From: Oscillospiraceae bacterium | Lineage (GTDB): Bacteria > Bacillota > Clostridia > Lachnospirales > Lachnospiraceae | DNA length: 64,000 nucleotides | Assembly: GCA_021771715.1 (NCBI GenBank) | Contig: JAETOO010000001.1 | Coordinates: 434,001-498,000, forward strand | Direction of reading: 5' to 3' | Shown: positions 34,593 to 43,115 of the stretch, piece by piece | Layout of the letters: each line of letters begins with the position of its first letter | Numbering within the stretch: position 1 is the stretch's first letter | Program-made: the position numbers and the translations under genes | Notes under the pieces: model-generated | Database searches by the model: none | What the model saw: the letters and a program-made list of their open reading frames with translations, nothing else | What the model was told of the DNA's origin: nothing

Positions 34593-37500
34593 TTAGAAGA
34601 AACCCTGCTCCTCCTTTCTTCGCTTATTTTTTATACCTATTAGAAGAGATGCGATTGCCGTCAGCAAGATCCCTCCTAAAGTATACAGTTTGGTCCCGGG
34701 GCCGCCGGTCGCGGGCAGCTCGTGAGTTGGGGTGCTCTCCTCAGTGTTTTTGATTTTGATTGTCCCGGATACAATGCCGTCATTATTCTCATATTCAATC
34801 TTGCAATTAGCGACAGCAGCCTCCTTTATATAATAGGTGTAGTATACGGTCGAGCCGTCATCCGCAGTTCCGGTCTTAGGCAACTCGCCACTCGTCCATT
34901 TCCAATGATCTGTATTAGAAATGGTATAAGGCTGATTATTAACCTTCGTCTCCGTGGTCTCCTCAGTTGACGATATTTCCGGCTCCTGATATGTCCAAAA
35001 ACACTGGGCTCCTTTCGCTATCTCGAAATGCCAATCTTTTGTCTTTATCTGAACATCTGCATTTCCATTAGCAATAAATGTATAAGAAAACCCCGAAGCT
35101 CCCGCTTCACGCTCCATAGAAACTTTATTGCTATTATGAATGACTTCTTCTGGAGGATCGTTTGTCTCCGACATTGGTTCTACTGTTACAGTAACCTTCG
35201 AACCAGTCGGAATATCCTTCTTCTCATCAAAACACGGACTCCCATAACAAAACATCCGTACTCTGACCTCTACCCTTCCGCCCACGCCCCCTCCGGGTTT
35301 AGCGGTGCTCTCTTTTCGATAAAGGTCAAAGCTGATATTACCGGCTTTTGTACTTGTGACCTCTGTCCCATCTGGTGTGAACCACTGTTTTTCCACCTGG
35401 ATTTCTGTCATGCTGGCTTCATTAGGAATGTAAATCAAATTACCGTCCCCACATTCCTGACCAACAAAATCTTGCGGTTTCTTCACCGGATATTTCTGGA
35501 TATCATTGTTTTTGATGAAGAAGTAATAAGGCTGCTCCAATTTCAGATAGCCATCCGGCGCATCCACCTCCTCCAGGCAATACGCTGTATTGTAATCCAG
35601 CGCATTTAAAGGAATTCTCCCTTCGCTGCCGGCGATATAAAACTGTTCTTCGCCGTTGCTGTTTTTGACCTCCTCATAAGCTTGAGTATCCGGATTATAT
35701 TTGTGGAGTTTAAATTTCGCCCCTTCTATCGTGATACTATAATTCGAGGCATCTACCTTTACGGCAGTTATTCCTCGTGTCCAGGCCCCTGCAGCGCTGT
35801 CTGCAATCTTTATTTCGGTCTTATCCTTGCTTTCTTCAGCGTTTGTTCCGACACCCTCCAGTTTCGCAACGTTTTCAAACCGTTTTGTCTGGTCTATTTC
35901 CGGACAATTTACCTTATACTTATACTCCACCACCAAAGGCGTCTTATCCGGCAGTGCCATCTTTATCACATAATAAGTAAATGGATTATATACATCTCCT
36001 TCCTCTGTGATTTTGACTGTATAGGGTACCTTGGCCGGGTCAATCTGCGTTCCCTTTGTCCCATCTGCATTCAGCTCATACACCCGAACAGAATCAGATA
36101 CCAGACTGAGCGTCGTATTTTTAGCATCATAAGCTGTATCAACCATTACCGTATCTATCAATGTCAGAACATCCGACCCCTCCAGCAAGTCTCTTCCGTC
36201 CGGATTCACGACAATAGAATACGGAACAATATTATCCTCCGGATTACCGTGACTCTTGGAGAGCACCTGCTTTGTGTCATTCTTTGTTACTTTCTGAGTC
36301 TGATCGCTCTTGCCCTGGGTTTTGCCATCTTGCGATGTCACTGTCACCTCGTTTCTGAACGATGCCACGAATTTCCCATCTACTGTAGGCCACGCAAAAT
36401 CCTCCTTAATCTTGGCCTCCACCAAAAATCGAATCTGCTGAAGGCTTTCATGTTCGGCCATACTCGCAGGAATTGTAATGGTTACAGTCTGACCATTTAT
36501 GGCAGTGGTCACATTATACGTATCAGGATGACGGGAAAATGGATGTGTTCCAGGACTGGTAATCTCACCCATATTGCACATTCCTTCCGGCGTCATGGTC
36601 AGCTTTGTGAGCGTAACTCCTTCCGGCAGATTTTCCGTCACGGTCAGATCTCCGCCCTTATAGTCCTTCGGCAGCGTCACCAGAATGCCCCATTTCAGGA
36701 CACCGTTTTCATCCATCACCTTGCTATAATAGTCATGATCCGTCTCGGAACCCTGACTATTCTGATCATACTTGCGAACCAGCGGCTTGTAGTTAATGCT
36801 ACCTGAAGACCACACTTTATTGTTGATTGTTCCTCCGTTCTGGAAGTTCAGTTCCTCGTCTCCCCTCCGCAGGGAAGCAGTAGAACTGTAGGTAAAGGAA
36901 AAGCTTTCTCCCTTTTTCAACGGTGTATCGAAGTCCAGCCGGAATCCCGTCTTCTGACCGTTGACAATTATTGGCGTACACTCATACTTCAGTCCTTTAC
37001 TCTGAACCGCCGCATCAACTGCCGTCTTTATCGCATTGAACTGCGCTTCAGTAAAATACTGTCCGTTCTTCAGTTCATCCTTAAAATACCAGGACTTTGC
37101 GAGTTCTCCATACTCAGCACTGATCGTCACCTTCCACTGTACCGTTGCCGTCCCATCCCCGTTCACGGTAAGAGACTCTGCCCGTTTGGAAAGTGGATTA
37201 TAATTCTCCCATTTGTCTCCATCCACATCCACTGATTGATCACCGCTCGAAGCTCCCTGTCCCTCTGTTGGCGTCAGATCCGCTCGGTTCTTAGCCTGAG
37301 CCTCTCCCAGCGGTTTGTCCGCCGGGGTTTCATAGGTAATGGTATACGTATCGTTGGAACCTTCCGGAAAGGTATAGGGAAGCTTAATCGTTGTCTCTTT
37401 TCCGCTTGAATCTGTCATTTTAGCTGATCCGGTAAAATCCGCATTATTAAAAACATCCTTCAGTGTCCATCCACTAATGTTATGCTTTCCTGCATTTACC

Positions 37501-40499
37501 GTAACTGTCCAAAGAATTTTGTCTCCATTCTTTACGCCGCTCTTAGATATATAGGTTTGCTTGAAGCTGGTGCTCACTGTGGCAGAATCCTCCAGCTTCC
37601 CGCCGTCCTTGTTCGTGGATTCCACATAGACCGTATTGACCGCGTTGCCGTCCGCTACCGCATTCTGCGGCAGCTTTGCCGTATAGGTAAGGGTGTAGGT
37701 ATCTCCGCCGTTCATTTGGGGCAGATCGATACTAAAACCATCCGATGTTGGCGTAATCGTTCGATTACTGTCACTGATCCCCGGACCGGTGACGGTCACT
37801 GTCCCCTCCATACTAAGATTTGACATAACGTCCTTCAGCTTCACCGCACTGCCGGTTCCATGTTCACTCGTGACTGTGATTGTATAACTCATCGTCCCGG
37901 TTGCCTCGTCAACTACTGTCTTCTCTTTTTTGACGCAAAGATCTGACTTGTACCGTTCCGGATCTTCAATCTCTACTTCAACTTTTAATTTTTCTGTGAA
38001 AGAGATGGTAACCTTATCTCCCTGCGCCTTACTTTCGTCTACCTTGCCCTGTACGGCGATGAAACCGTCAATTGGCTCCCCATTCTTACTTTTCTCAACG
38101 AATGTATCGTTAAATGTGATTTCAACTCTCCCATCTGTCGATATAGTATAGGTTCCGGCTTCCACACCTTCGTAATTTACCTTACCAGACTGCTCCTTCA
38201 GAACCTTGAATTCCTCCGGCATCTGGTAGGAAATAACGCGATTACCTTCCGACAGAAGTTTTCCCGGAAGCGCGTAACTCAGACTAAAGCGGATCTCCTC
38301 ATCCTTTTTTACCTTGCCATCGGAAACCTCCGTCCATACACTTCCCTCCTTGTGTTCGAGCTTGACCCCCGTGATATGCTCAGTAAAGTCTATCCCGGCC
38401 TCTCTCGTCTCCAGCCCATACGCCGCCATCATCGGCATCCGCGCCAGGTTCGCCCACCCGGCGAACTCATCCTCCTCGGAGAGCATGTCGCTCAGGACGT
38501 AATCGCTCGCCTCATCCATATTCAGGCAGTCCTCGGTGTGCGTGTGCTCCTCCAGGCCGCAGGACAGCTCAAGTGCCTCGCTCCAACATTCTGTTGTGTG
38601 TATATGTTCCTGCATTCCGCACAGGTACTCTGGCTCGGTCACTACCTCCTCTGTATCCGTTCCTGTGCTTCCACCGGTCTGTGCGACTGTCACGGTCTCT
38701 GTGGCCAGCTCAGTCTCCGTTTCCTCCTCGGAAACCTGTTCTTTCTCTGTCCCGAGTTCTGAGGAAGCCTCCGTGATCTGCTCAGTTTCCGTTTCAGTTT
38801 CTGGGTCTGTTTCAATCGCCTGCTCTGTTTCCGTTTCAGACTCGGTTTCTGTCTCTGCTTCCGCAGCAGCCTGCTCGGTCTCAGTCTCTGTTTCGATCTC
38901 TGTCTCTGTTTCCGTCTCTATGACAGCTTCTGCATCCTGCTCGCTCTCCTCCTCGGTGATTGCCTCCGTGATCTGCTCAGTTTCAGGTTCGGTTTGTGTC
39001 TCCGTCTCGGTGAGCGCTTCTGTTGTCTGTTCTGTTTCAATCTCAGTTTCGAGTTCGGTTTCCACCTTTGACTCAGTGAGCGCTTCCGTCGTCCGCTCAG
39101 TTTCACCCTCAGCTTCAGTCTCTGTCTCAGTGAGCGTTTCCGTTGTCTTCTCGGTCTCTTCCGCCACCTCGTTTTTCTGCTCTACATCCGACTTCGCCTC
39201 TGCTTCCGCCGCCTCACTCTCTTCCGCCGCTTCTAACACAGTGACATGAAACGTTTCCATCATCAAAGCTCCGTCAGCTGTCGTGTACGTATGTGTCAGA
39301 TAGACATCGCCTGCGCTCTTGCCGCTGACCTCGATCAGAGCGTCGTTCTTGCCTGCGATGGCGAGCACATCGTTCGAGAGCATATCCCAGGAGTGATCTC
39401 TGCCGTCCTCACCGGTGATCCAGCTGTTCTCGCCGATGTACATGGAAACCTCCTTGTGCTCCACCACAGTAGGAGTGCTCATGTACTCTTCGGTATCCGT
39501 ATCCTTTTTCTGCACAGCTGTGTGCCCGTCTGTGTCGGCATCCTCCTCCGGCGTGTTCATGCACTCCTCGGTGTGAGCATGCTCCTCCTGTCCGCACGTG
39601 AGCTCCCAGGTGCCATAGCAGCGCGCGCTGTGCCGGTGATCTGCAGACTCTTCCCGTCCGCAGGTCAGAGTCTCCGTATCCGCCGGTACCTCGACGGTCT
39701 GGAAACATGCATCCGTGTGCTGATGCGCGCGAACCTCGGCCATGCCGCAGACCAGACGGCCAGACTCGTCGTAGCAGTCCGCCTGATGCTCATGCGGGAT
39801 AATCTCTGTCTCAGTGCAGATGAGCCTGGGCGCTCCCGTCTCCTCGACGACAACGCTGTCGACCGTGATCCCCGCCTGCTGTGCCTGCTGATCTGCAGCG
39901 GATACCTGGGGTGCGGCCGCCTGTGCGTCCTCGCCCTCCACGATCAGCTCCTCCGCCAGCTCTGTCTCCCGCTCTCCAGGCGCGCCATCGCCTGCGCCAG
40001 ATGTCCCTGCCATAACTGCATCATCCGCTGCAGCCGGCACAGGCAGTTCTACGCCGTTCGCACTGTCCATCGCCAGCTCATAGCACGCATCCGAATGGAT
40101 GTGTTTCCCGATCTCCGGCAGCTCACAGACGAGTGCTCCCTGCCCGTCATAGCAGAGCGCATCGTGCTCATGAATCACAAAATCCGCATAGCCGCAGGAC
40201 AGCTGTCCTTCCGCGTTGTAACAGCCTTCCGTATGCACATGCAGTCCAAGCGTGCTCCCGTTGCATGCGAGCATCCGCTCCGGCTTCGTCGTTTTCTGTG
40301 TATAACACTTTTCATCATGTATATGTTCTTCTTTTCCGCAGCTCGTCTTTTTTTCCAGAGTGATTCCCGGGAGAATCAGCGCATAGGTGGTGCAAAACAC
40401 CACGATGCATGCCAATATACTGACTATCTTTCTCCATACCCGATGCCAGCGGTTCCGGACAAGATAGCCTTTCGCTTCCCGCTGCATATTTTTCTGCAT
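34593..40499 (-). CDS. Giant LPxTG surface adhesin / pilus-tip protein with C-x(4,7)-HxH-x3-C repeats
   Basis: A 1968-residue wall protein. Order: N-terminal membrane signal (VWRKIVSILACIVVFCTTYALILPG); ten motifs C-x4-HxH-x3-C or C-x7-HxH-x3-C in three blocks (about residues 54-140, 227-315 and 625-660); a short Ig-like region (residues ~345-420); a Glu/Thr-rich stalk of about 180 residues; then long isopeptide-type adhesin domains; a SpaA-type domain (ITIEGAKFKLHKYNPDTQAY, AYCLEEVDAPDGYLKLE); and the sorting signal LPATGGPGTKLYTLGG with KNKRRKEEQ tail. It precedes the major pilin, so it is probably the tip adhesin, joined by the sortase. A start at residue 5 is equally plausible. The Cys/His blocks may bind metal or form disulfides; their role is unknown. 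Confidence 0.88.
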   Translation of the reverse strand: MQKNMQREAKGYLVRNRWHRVWRKIVSILACIVVFCTTYALILPGITLEKKTSCGKEEHIHDEKCYTQKTTKPERMLACNGSTLGLHVHTEGCYNAEGQLSCGYADFVIHEHDALCYDGQGALVCELPEIGKHIHSDACYELAMDSANGVELPVPAAADDAVMAGTSGAGDGAPGERETELAEELIVEGEDAQAAAPQVSAADQQAQQAGITVDSVVVEETGAPRLICTETEIIPHEHQADCYDESGRLVCGMAEVRAHQHTDACFQTVEVPADTETLTCGREESADHRHSARCYGTWELTCGQEEHAHTEECMNTPEEDADTDGHTAVQKKDTDTEEYMSTPTVVEHKEVSMYIGENSWITGEDGRDHSWDMLSNDVLAIAGKNDALIEVSGKSAGDVYLTHTYTTADGALMMETFHVTVLEAAEESEAAEAEAKSDVEQKNEVAEETEKTTETLTETETEAEGETERTTEALTESKVETELETEIETEQTTEALTETETQTEPETEQITEAITEEESEQDAEAVIETETETEIETETETEQAAAEAETETESETETEQAIETDPETETETEQITEASSELGTEKEQVSEEETETELATETVTVAQTGGSTGTDTEEVVTEPEYLCGMQEHIHTTECWSEALELSCGLEEHTHTEDCLNMDEASDYVLSDMLSEEDEFAGWANLARMPMMAAYGLETREAGIDFTEHITGVKLEHKEGSVWTEVSDGKVKKDEEIRFSLSYALPGKLLSEGNRVISYQMPEEFKVLKEQSGKVNYEGVEAGTYTISTDGRVEITFNDTFVEKSKNGEPIDGFIAVQGKVDESKAQGDKVTISFTEKLKVEVEIEDPERYKSDLCVKKEKTVVDEATGTMSYTITVTSEHGTGSAVKLKDVMSNLSMEGTVTVTGPGISDSNRTITPTSDGFSIDLPQMNGGDTYTLTYTAKLPQNAVADGNAVNTVYVESTNKDGGKLEDSATVSTSFKQTYISKSGVKNGDKILWTVTVNAGKHNISGWTLKDVFNNADFTGSAKMTDSSGKETTIKLPYTFPEGSNDTYTITYETPADKPLGEAQAKNRADLTPTEGQGASSGDQSVDVDGDKWENYNPLSKRAESLTVNGDGTATVQWKVTISAEYGELAKSWYFKDELKNGQYFTEAQFNAIKTAVDAAVQSKGLKYECTPIIVNGQKTGFRLDFDTPLKKGESFSFTYSSTASLRRGDEELNFQNGGTINNKVWSSGSINYKPLVRKYDQNSQGSETDHDYYSKVMDENGVLKWGILVTLPKDYKGGDLTVTENLPEGVTLTKLTMTPEGMCNMGEITSPGTHPFSRHPDTYNVTTAINGQTVTITIPASMAEHESLQQIRFLVEAKIKEDFAWPTVDGKFVASFRNEVTVTSQDGKTQGKSDQTQKVTKNDTKQVLSKSHGNPEDNIVPYSIVVNPDGRDLLEGSDVLTLIDTVMVDTAYDAKNTTLSLVSDSVRVYELNADGTKGTQIDPAKVPYTVKITEEGDVYNPFTYYVIKMALPDKTPLVVEYKYKVNCPEIDQTKRFENVAKLEGVGTNAEESKDKTEIKIADSAAGAWTRGITAVKVDASNYSITIEGAKFKLHKYNPDTQAYEEVKNSNGEEQFYIAGSEGRIPLNALDYNTAYCLEEVDAPDGYLKLEQPYYFFIKNNDIQKYPVKKPQDFVGQECGDGNLIYIPNEASMTEIQVEKQWFTPDGTEVTSTKAGNISFDLYRKESTAKPGGGVGGRVEVRVRMFCYGSPCFDEKKDIPTGSKVTVTVEPMSETNDPPEEVIHNSNKVSMEREAGASGFSYTFIANGNADVQIKTKDWHFEIAKGAQCFWTYQEPEISSTEETTETKVNNQPYTISNTDHWKWTSGELPKTGTADDGSTVYYTYYIKEAAVANCKIEYENNDGIVSGTIKIKNTEESTPTHELPATGGPGTKLYTLGGILLTAIASLLIGIKNKRRKEEQGFF

Positions 40500-40516
40500 T
40501 CCGAATCCCTTCCCTT

Positions 40517-41101
40517 CTATTCCACAAGTCCGATTCTCTCAAACGGCCAGATCCGAAACATGACCTTTCCGACAATCTGCTCCTGCGCGACGCAGCCTAC
40601 CGCAGTATTCCGCGAGTCCACCGACGTGCTGCGATGGTCGCCCATGACGAAAAATTTTCCGTCCGGGACCTGGTACGGCAGGTAAATGTTGCAATCGCCC
40701 AAAGCTTTCTCCTCGACATACGGTTCCTCCAGCACCACCTCATTGATGTAGACGGTGCCGTCGTCGTCGATATTGACCCAGTCGCCCGGGCCGCAGATCA
40801 CCCGCTTGATCAAAATCTTATTATTATAGTAGAAAGCGACGATGTCGCCCGGCTCAAAGTCCGCGGTCTTAACCGTAAAAATGATTTCCCCGTCCTGCAG
40901 CGTGGGCGTCATCGAATTCCCGTAAATCTGCAGCACCGGCAGCCACAGCGTCGCCACAAGGATTGCGATGGCCGCTACCGTGATCAGGGTGTAAACTGTG
41001 CTGCGCAAAACCGAACGGTAACGCCTCTTATATCTGACCCGCTTCAGTTCAGTCTCGATCTCAGCCACTGACGGCCTCTGCCGAATCTTTTTTTTCTTCA
41101 T
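40517..41101 (-). CDS. Signal peptidase I of the pilus operon (SipA-type)
   Basis: A 194-residue membrane-anchored signal peptidase. One N-terminal helix (TVYTLITVAAIAILVATLWLP), catalytic Ser in YGNSMTPTL and Lys in NKILIKRVICGPGD, then the box E motif VMGDHRSTSVDSRN. Start at MKKKKIRQR after GGAGG; an upstream in-frame ATG has no site. Dedicated signal peptidases are common in pilus clusters, where they process pilins. It is the first gene of the operon and lies about 60 nt from the left arm of the invertible element. Confidence 0.93.
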   Translation of the reverse strand: MKKKKIRQRPSVAEIETELKRVRYKRRYRSVLRSTVYTLITVAAIAILVATLWLPVLQIYGNSMTPTLQDGEIIFTVKTADFEPGDIVAFYYNNKILIKRVICGPGDWVNIDDDGTVYINEVVLEEPYVEEKALGDCNIYLPYQVPDGKFFVMGDHRSTSVDSRNTAVGCVAQEQIVGKVMFRIWPFERIGLVE

Positions 41102-41164
41102 GTTCTCTTCCTCCGGCCTGCCCGTCGGCAAGCCTCTATTGCAGGCAGAGCTTGGAGGGGAGGT

Positions 41165-41187
41165 ACATAATTCTCACTATGTTGTAT
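41165..41187 (+). repeat. Left inverted repeat of the invertible segment
   Basis: 23-bp arm whose inner part reads TTCTCACTATGTTGTAT; one mismatch to the reverse complement of the right arm, at the sixth base. Confidence 0.85.
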
Positions 41188-41195
41188 AAAGGCAC

Positions 41196-41237
41196 AAAAA
41201 GAAGCCCTTCCCCGGATCCGGCAATCCTCTCAAGGGC
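41196..41237 (-). terminator. Terminator-like hairpin inside the invertible segment, facing the pilus operon
   Basis: On the minus strand GCCCTT pairs with AAGGGC and is followed by TTCTTTTT, just inside the left repeat. The stem is only 6 bp with an internal GGA/TCC pairing, so strength is uncertain. In the sequenced orientation it would reduce read-through toward the pilus genes. Confidence 0.5.
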
Positions 41238-41454
41238 GCAAAAAACTACACCCTCGGCCACATTTCGCTATAAAAATGTGTTGTGAGGATGTCTTTTGGC
41301 TGTTCATTTTCAGAATGGATAGATGTCAGCTATAAGCTCAAATTTTTATGGTATTTTTGTGACTTTTTTTAGTGCCGGAATACTTGCATTTTGCCGTTCA
41401 TCGTGATATCATCACTCGTATAGAGAGGCAGAACAGGCTCTTTTTTGGGGTACC

Positions 41455-41477
41455 ATACAACATAGTGAGAACTATGT
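41455..41477 (-). repeat. Right inverted repeat of the invertible segment
   Basis: 23-bp arm; contains the perfect arm-spacer-arm core ACATAGTGAGAACTATGT and ends 19 bp before the recombinase stop codon. Confidence 0.85.
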
Positions 41478-41496
41478 TATTTTTTTGCCCGTGCCG

Positions 41497-42336
41497 CTAC
41501 ACGACCAGTTGCAGACGCTCAATCTGCCTGCGGTGCTCGGTGCCGGTGGACATGAGATAGATGCGGGTGGTGTCGATGCTGCTGTGGCCTAAGATGTCGG
41601 CCAGACGGGCGATGTCCTTCTCGATGCTGTAGTAGGTGCGCGCAAACAGCCTGCGCAGATTGTGCGGAAAGACCTTGCTGGCTTTCACGCCGGCCTCCTC
41701 GCACAGCCGTTTCATCTGCGTCCAGATGTTGCTCCGGTTCAGGGGCCGGCCGCTGCGGGTGATGAAGATCGGGCCGTTCTCGATCTGCTCCTTTCCCGCG
41801 TAATTCAGCAGGAGGCGCTGAAGCTTTCTGGGGAGAAGGATGGTCCGGTTTTTGGCCTTGCACGTCACGGTGACCTCTCCGCGCCGAACCGCTTCCACAG
41901 TAAAATAGCGCAGCTCTGAGACCCGGATTCCTGTACCGCAGATCGTCTCCATCACGAGACGCAGCTGCGGTTTTTTCTTTGCCGCTTCCAGAAGACGCAG
42001 ATACTCGGCACGGCTCAGTTCTCTCTCCTCCGCGCAGTAGATCTGACGCTGCTGGCGGATTGCTTTGACACGACACTCCGGGCAGCCGGCGTATTCCAGC
42101 AGACTGTTCACGCTGACCAGCATGGAATTGACCGAGCGGACGGCGTACTGTCGATCGATCAGCTGCCGTTTGTATGCCATCACCAGCTCTTTTGTCAGCT
42201 CAGCCTGACCGGCAAAGGCAAAAAAGGCGCGGACGTCCCGGAGATATTTTTCCACCGTTGCCGCGCTCTTCTCTTCCTCGATCAGCTTCCGGCGATAAGC
42301 ACGGATCAGTTCCTCTGTCAAAATTCGTTCTGCCAT
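41497..42336 (-). CDS. Tyrosine site-specific recombinase (probable invertase of the pilus switch)
   Basis: A 279-residue XerC/D-type recombinase. N-terminal SAM-like core-binding domain (ELIRAYRRKLIEEEKSAATV) and catalytic domain with Arg in GTGIRVSELRYF, Lys in CKAKNRTILLP, H-x-x-R in PHNLRRLFA, the second His in ILGHSSIDTTRIYL with the Tyr nucleophile two residues after Arg in TRIY. Length is typical for dedicated phase-variation recombinases. The gene ends 19 bp from the right repeat and is read away from DUF2284. The start follows GGGAGG. It probably inverts the neighbouring 313-bp segment; other targets are possible. Confidence 0.9.
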   Translation of the reverse strand: MAERILTEELIRAYRRKLIEEEKSAATVEKYLRDVRAFFAFAGQAELTKELVMAYKRQLIDRQYAVRSVNSMLVSVNSLLEYAGCPECRVKAIRQQRQIYCAEERELSRAEYLRLLEAAKKKPQLRLVMETICGTGIRVSELRYFTVEAVRRGEVTVTCKAKNRTILLPRKLQRLLLNYAGKEQIENGPIFITRSGRPLNRSNIWTQMKRLCEEAGVKASKVFPHNLRRLFARTYYSIEKDIARLADILGHSSIDTTRIYLMSTGTEHRRQIERLQLVV

Positions 42337-42466
42337 TCTAGATTACCTCCCTGGGATATGATTTCTCTTCTGTATGTTCAAAAAATCCTAGCCCATTATA
42401 GTATCTTTGAAAAGGAAATTGCGTTCCTGCTGCAAAGGATTTTTTATGGAAGATTCATCCCGGCAC

Positions 42467-42495
42467 TTGCTTCTTGTCCAAAAAAACTCTACAAT
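42467..42495 (+). promoter_or_regulatory. Promoter of the DUF2284 gene
   Basis: TTGCTT and TACAAT with 17-nt spacing, about 40 nt before the start. A minus-strand TATAAT nearby (around 42395) may serve the recombinase. Confidence 0.55.
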
Positions 42496-42533
42496 AGGTA
42501 ATAATCACAATTCAGATTGAAATGGAGTAAGCT

Positions 42534-43082
42534 ATGAGTACGATACCGATAGAAAAATTCGAGGGGCTGGAGGAGGAATTGTCCGAGTATCCGCTTTTCC
42601 TGTACGCGATCCTGGAGGGCAGTGACGTCACCTTTGAGGAGCATGTGCGGTACGTCTGCCGCACGGAGTGCCCGTGCTACAACACCACCTGGTCCTGTCC
42701 GCCTGCGGTCGGCACGGTTGAGGAATGTTGCGAGCGATGCAGACGGTTTGATCATGTCTTTCTCTTCACGACGATTGCTGAGGTCGAGGACATCGCAAAT
42801 ATGGAGCAGACGCTGGCGACCCGGGAGGGGCACGAGCAGATCACCCGCGAGATCGACACGCTTTTTAGACGGCGCTTCGGCGAGACGCTGACGCTCTCCA
42901 CGGAATCCTGCGCGATCTGCGAGCACTGCGCCTACCCGGACGCGCCCTGCCGCCACCCGGATCGGATGTTCCCCTGCGTCGAGAGCTACGGCATTCTCGT
43001 CACCGACCTCGCGGAGAAGGCCGGGATCAGCTTTCTGAACGGCCAGAATGTCGTCACCTGGTTCAGCCTCGTGTGGTTCTGA
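42534..43082 (+). CDS. DUF2284 Cys-rich metal-binding protein
   Basis: A 182-residue protein with the DUF2284 pattern: CPCYNTTWSCPPAVG (residues ~46-60), CERCRRFDHVF, and a later cluster CAICEHCAYPDAPCRHPDRMFPC. About twelve conserved Cys suggest an Fe-S or other metal centre; the family has no proven function that I know of. The N-terminus precedes an AraC gene by 34 nt on the same strand, so they may be cotranscribed. Cytosolic. No catalytic role can be named. Confidence 0.8.
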   Translation: MSTIPIEKFEGLEEELSEYPLFLYAILEGSDVTFEEHVRYVCRTECPCYNTTWSCPPAVGTVEECCERCRRFDHVFLFTTIAEVEDIANMEQTLATREGHEQITREIDTLFRRRFGETLTLSTESCAICEHCAYPDAPCRHPDRMFPCVESYGILVTDLAEKAGISFLNGQNVVTWFSLVWF

Positions 43083-43115
43083 AAATAAGGATTAAGAAAG
43101 GAGCCCCACCCCACC

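Larger units (their letters stand above)
41165..41477. mobile_element. Probable invertible DNA segment (phase switch) upstream of the pilus operon
   Basis: Inverted repeats of 23 bp (41165-41187 and 41455-41477) match at 22 positions and enclose 267 bp without a gene. The right copy contains ACATAGTGAGAACTATGT, that is, two inverted 6-bp arms around a 6-bp spacer, the layout of a tyrosine-recombinase core site; the left copy has the same with one change. A tyrosine recombinase gene starts its 3' end 20 bp away. Inside, promoter-like boxes exist on both strands, for example TTGCAT (41384-41389) and TATCAT (41407-41412) with 17-nt spacing on plus, and AAGACA-17-TATAGC on minus. Inversion would switch a promoter toward or away from the signal peptidase gene. 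Present ON/OFF state cannot be fixed by sequence. Confidence 0.75.

Noticed and set aside
41165-41477. Miniature insertion element (terminal inverted repeats)
   Set aside because: No target-site duplication seen, the repeats have recombinase-core symmetry, and a tyrosine recombinase gene is adjacent, so an invertible segment fits better.
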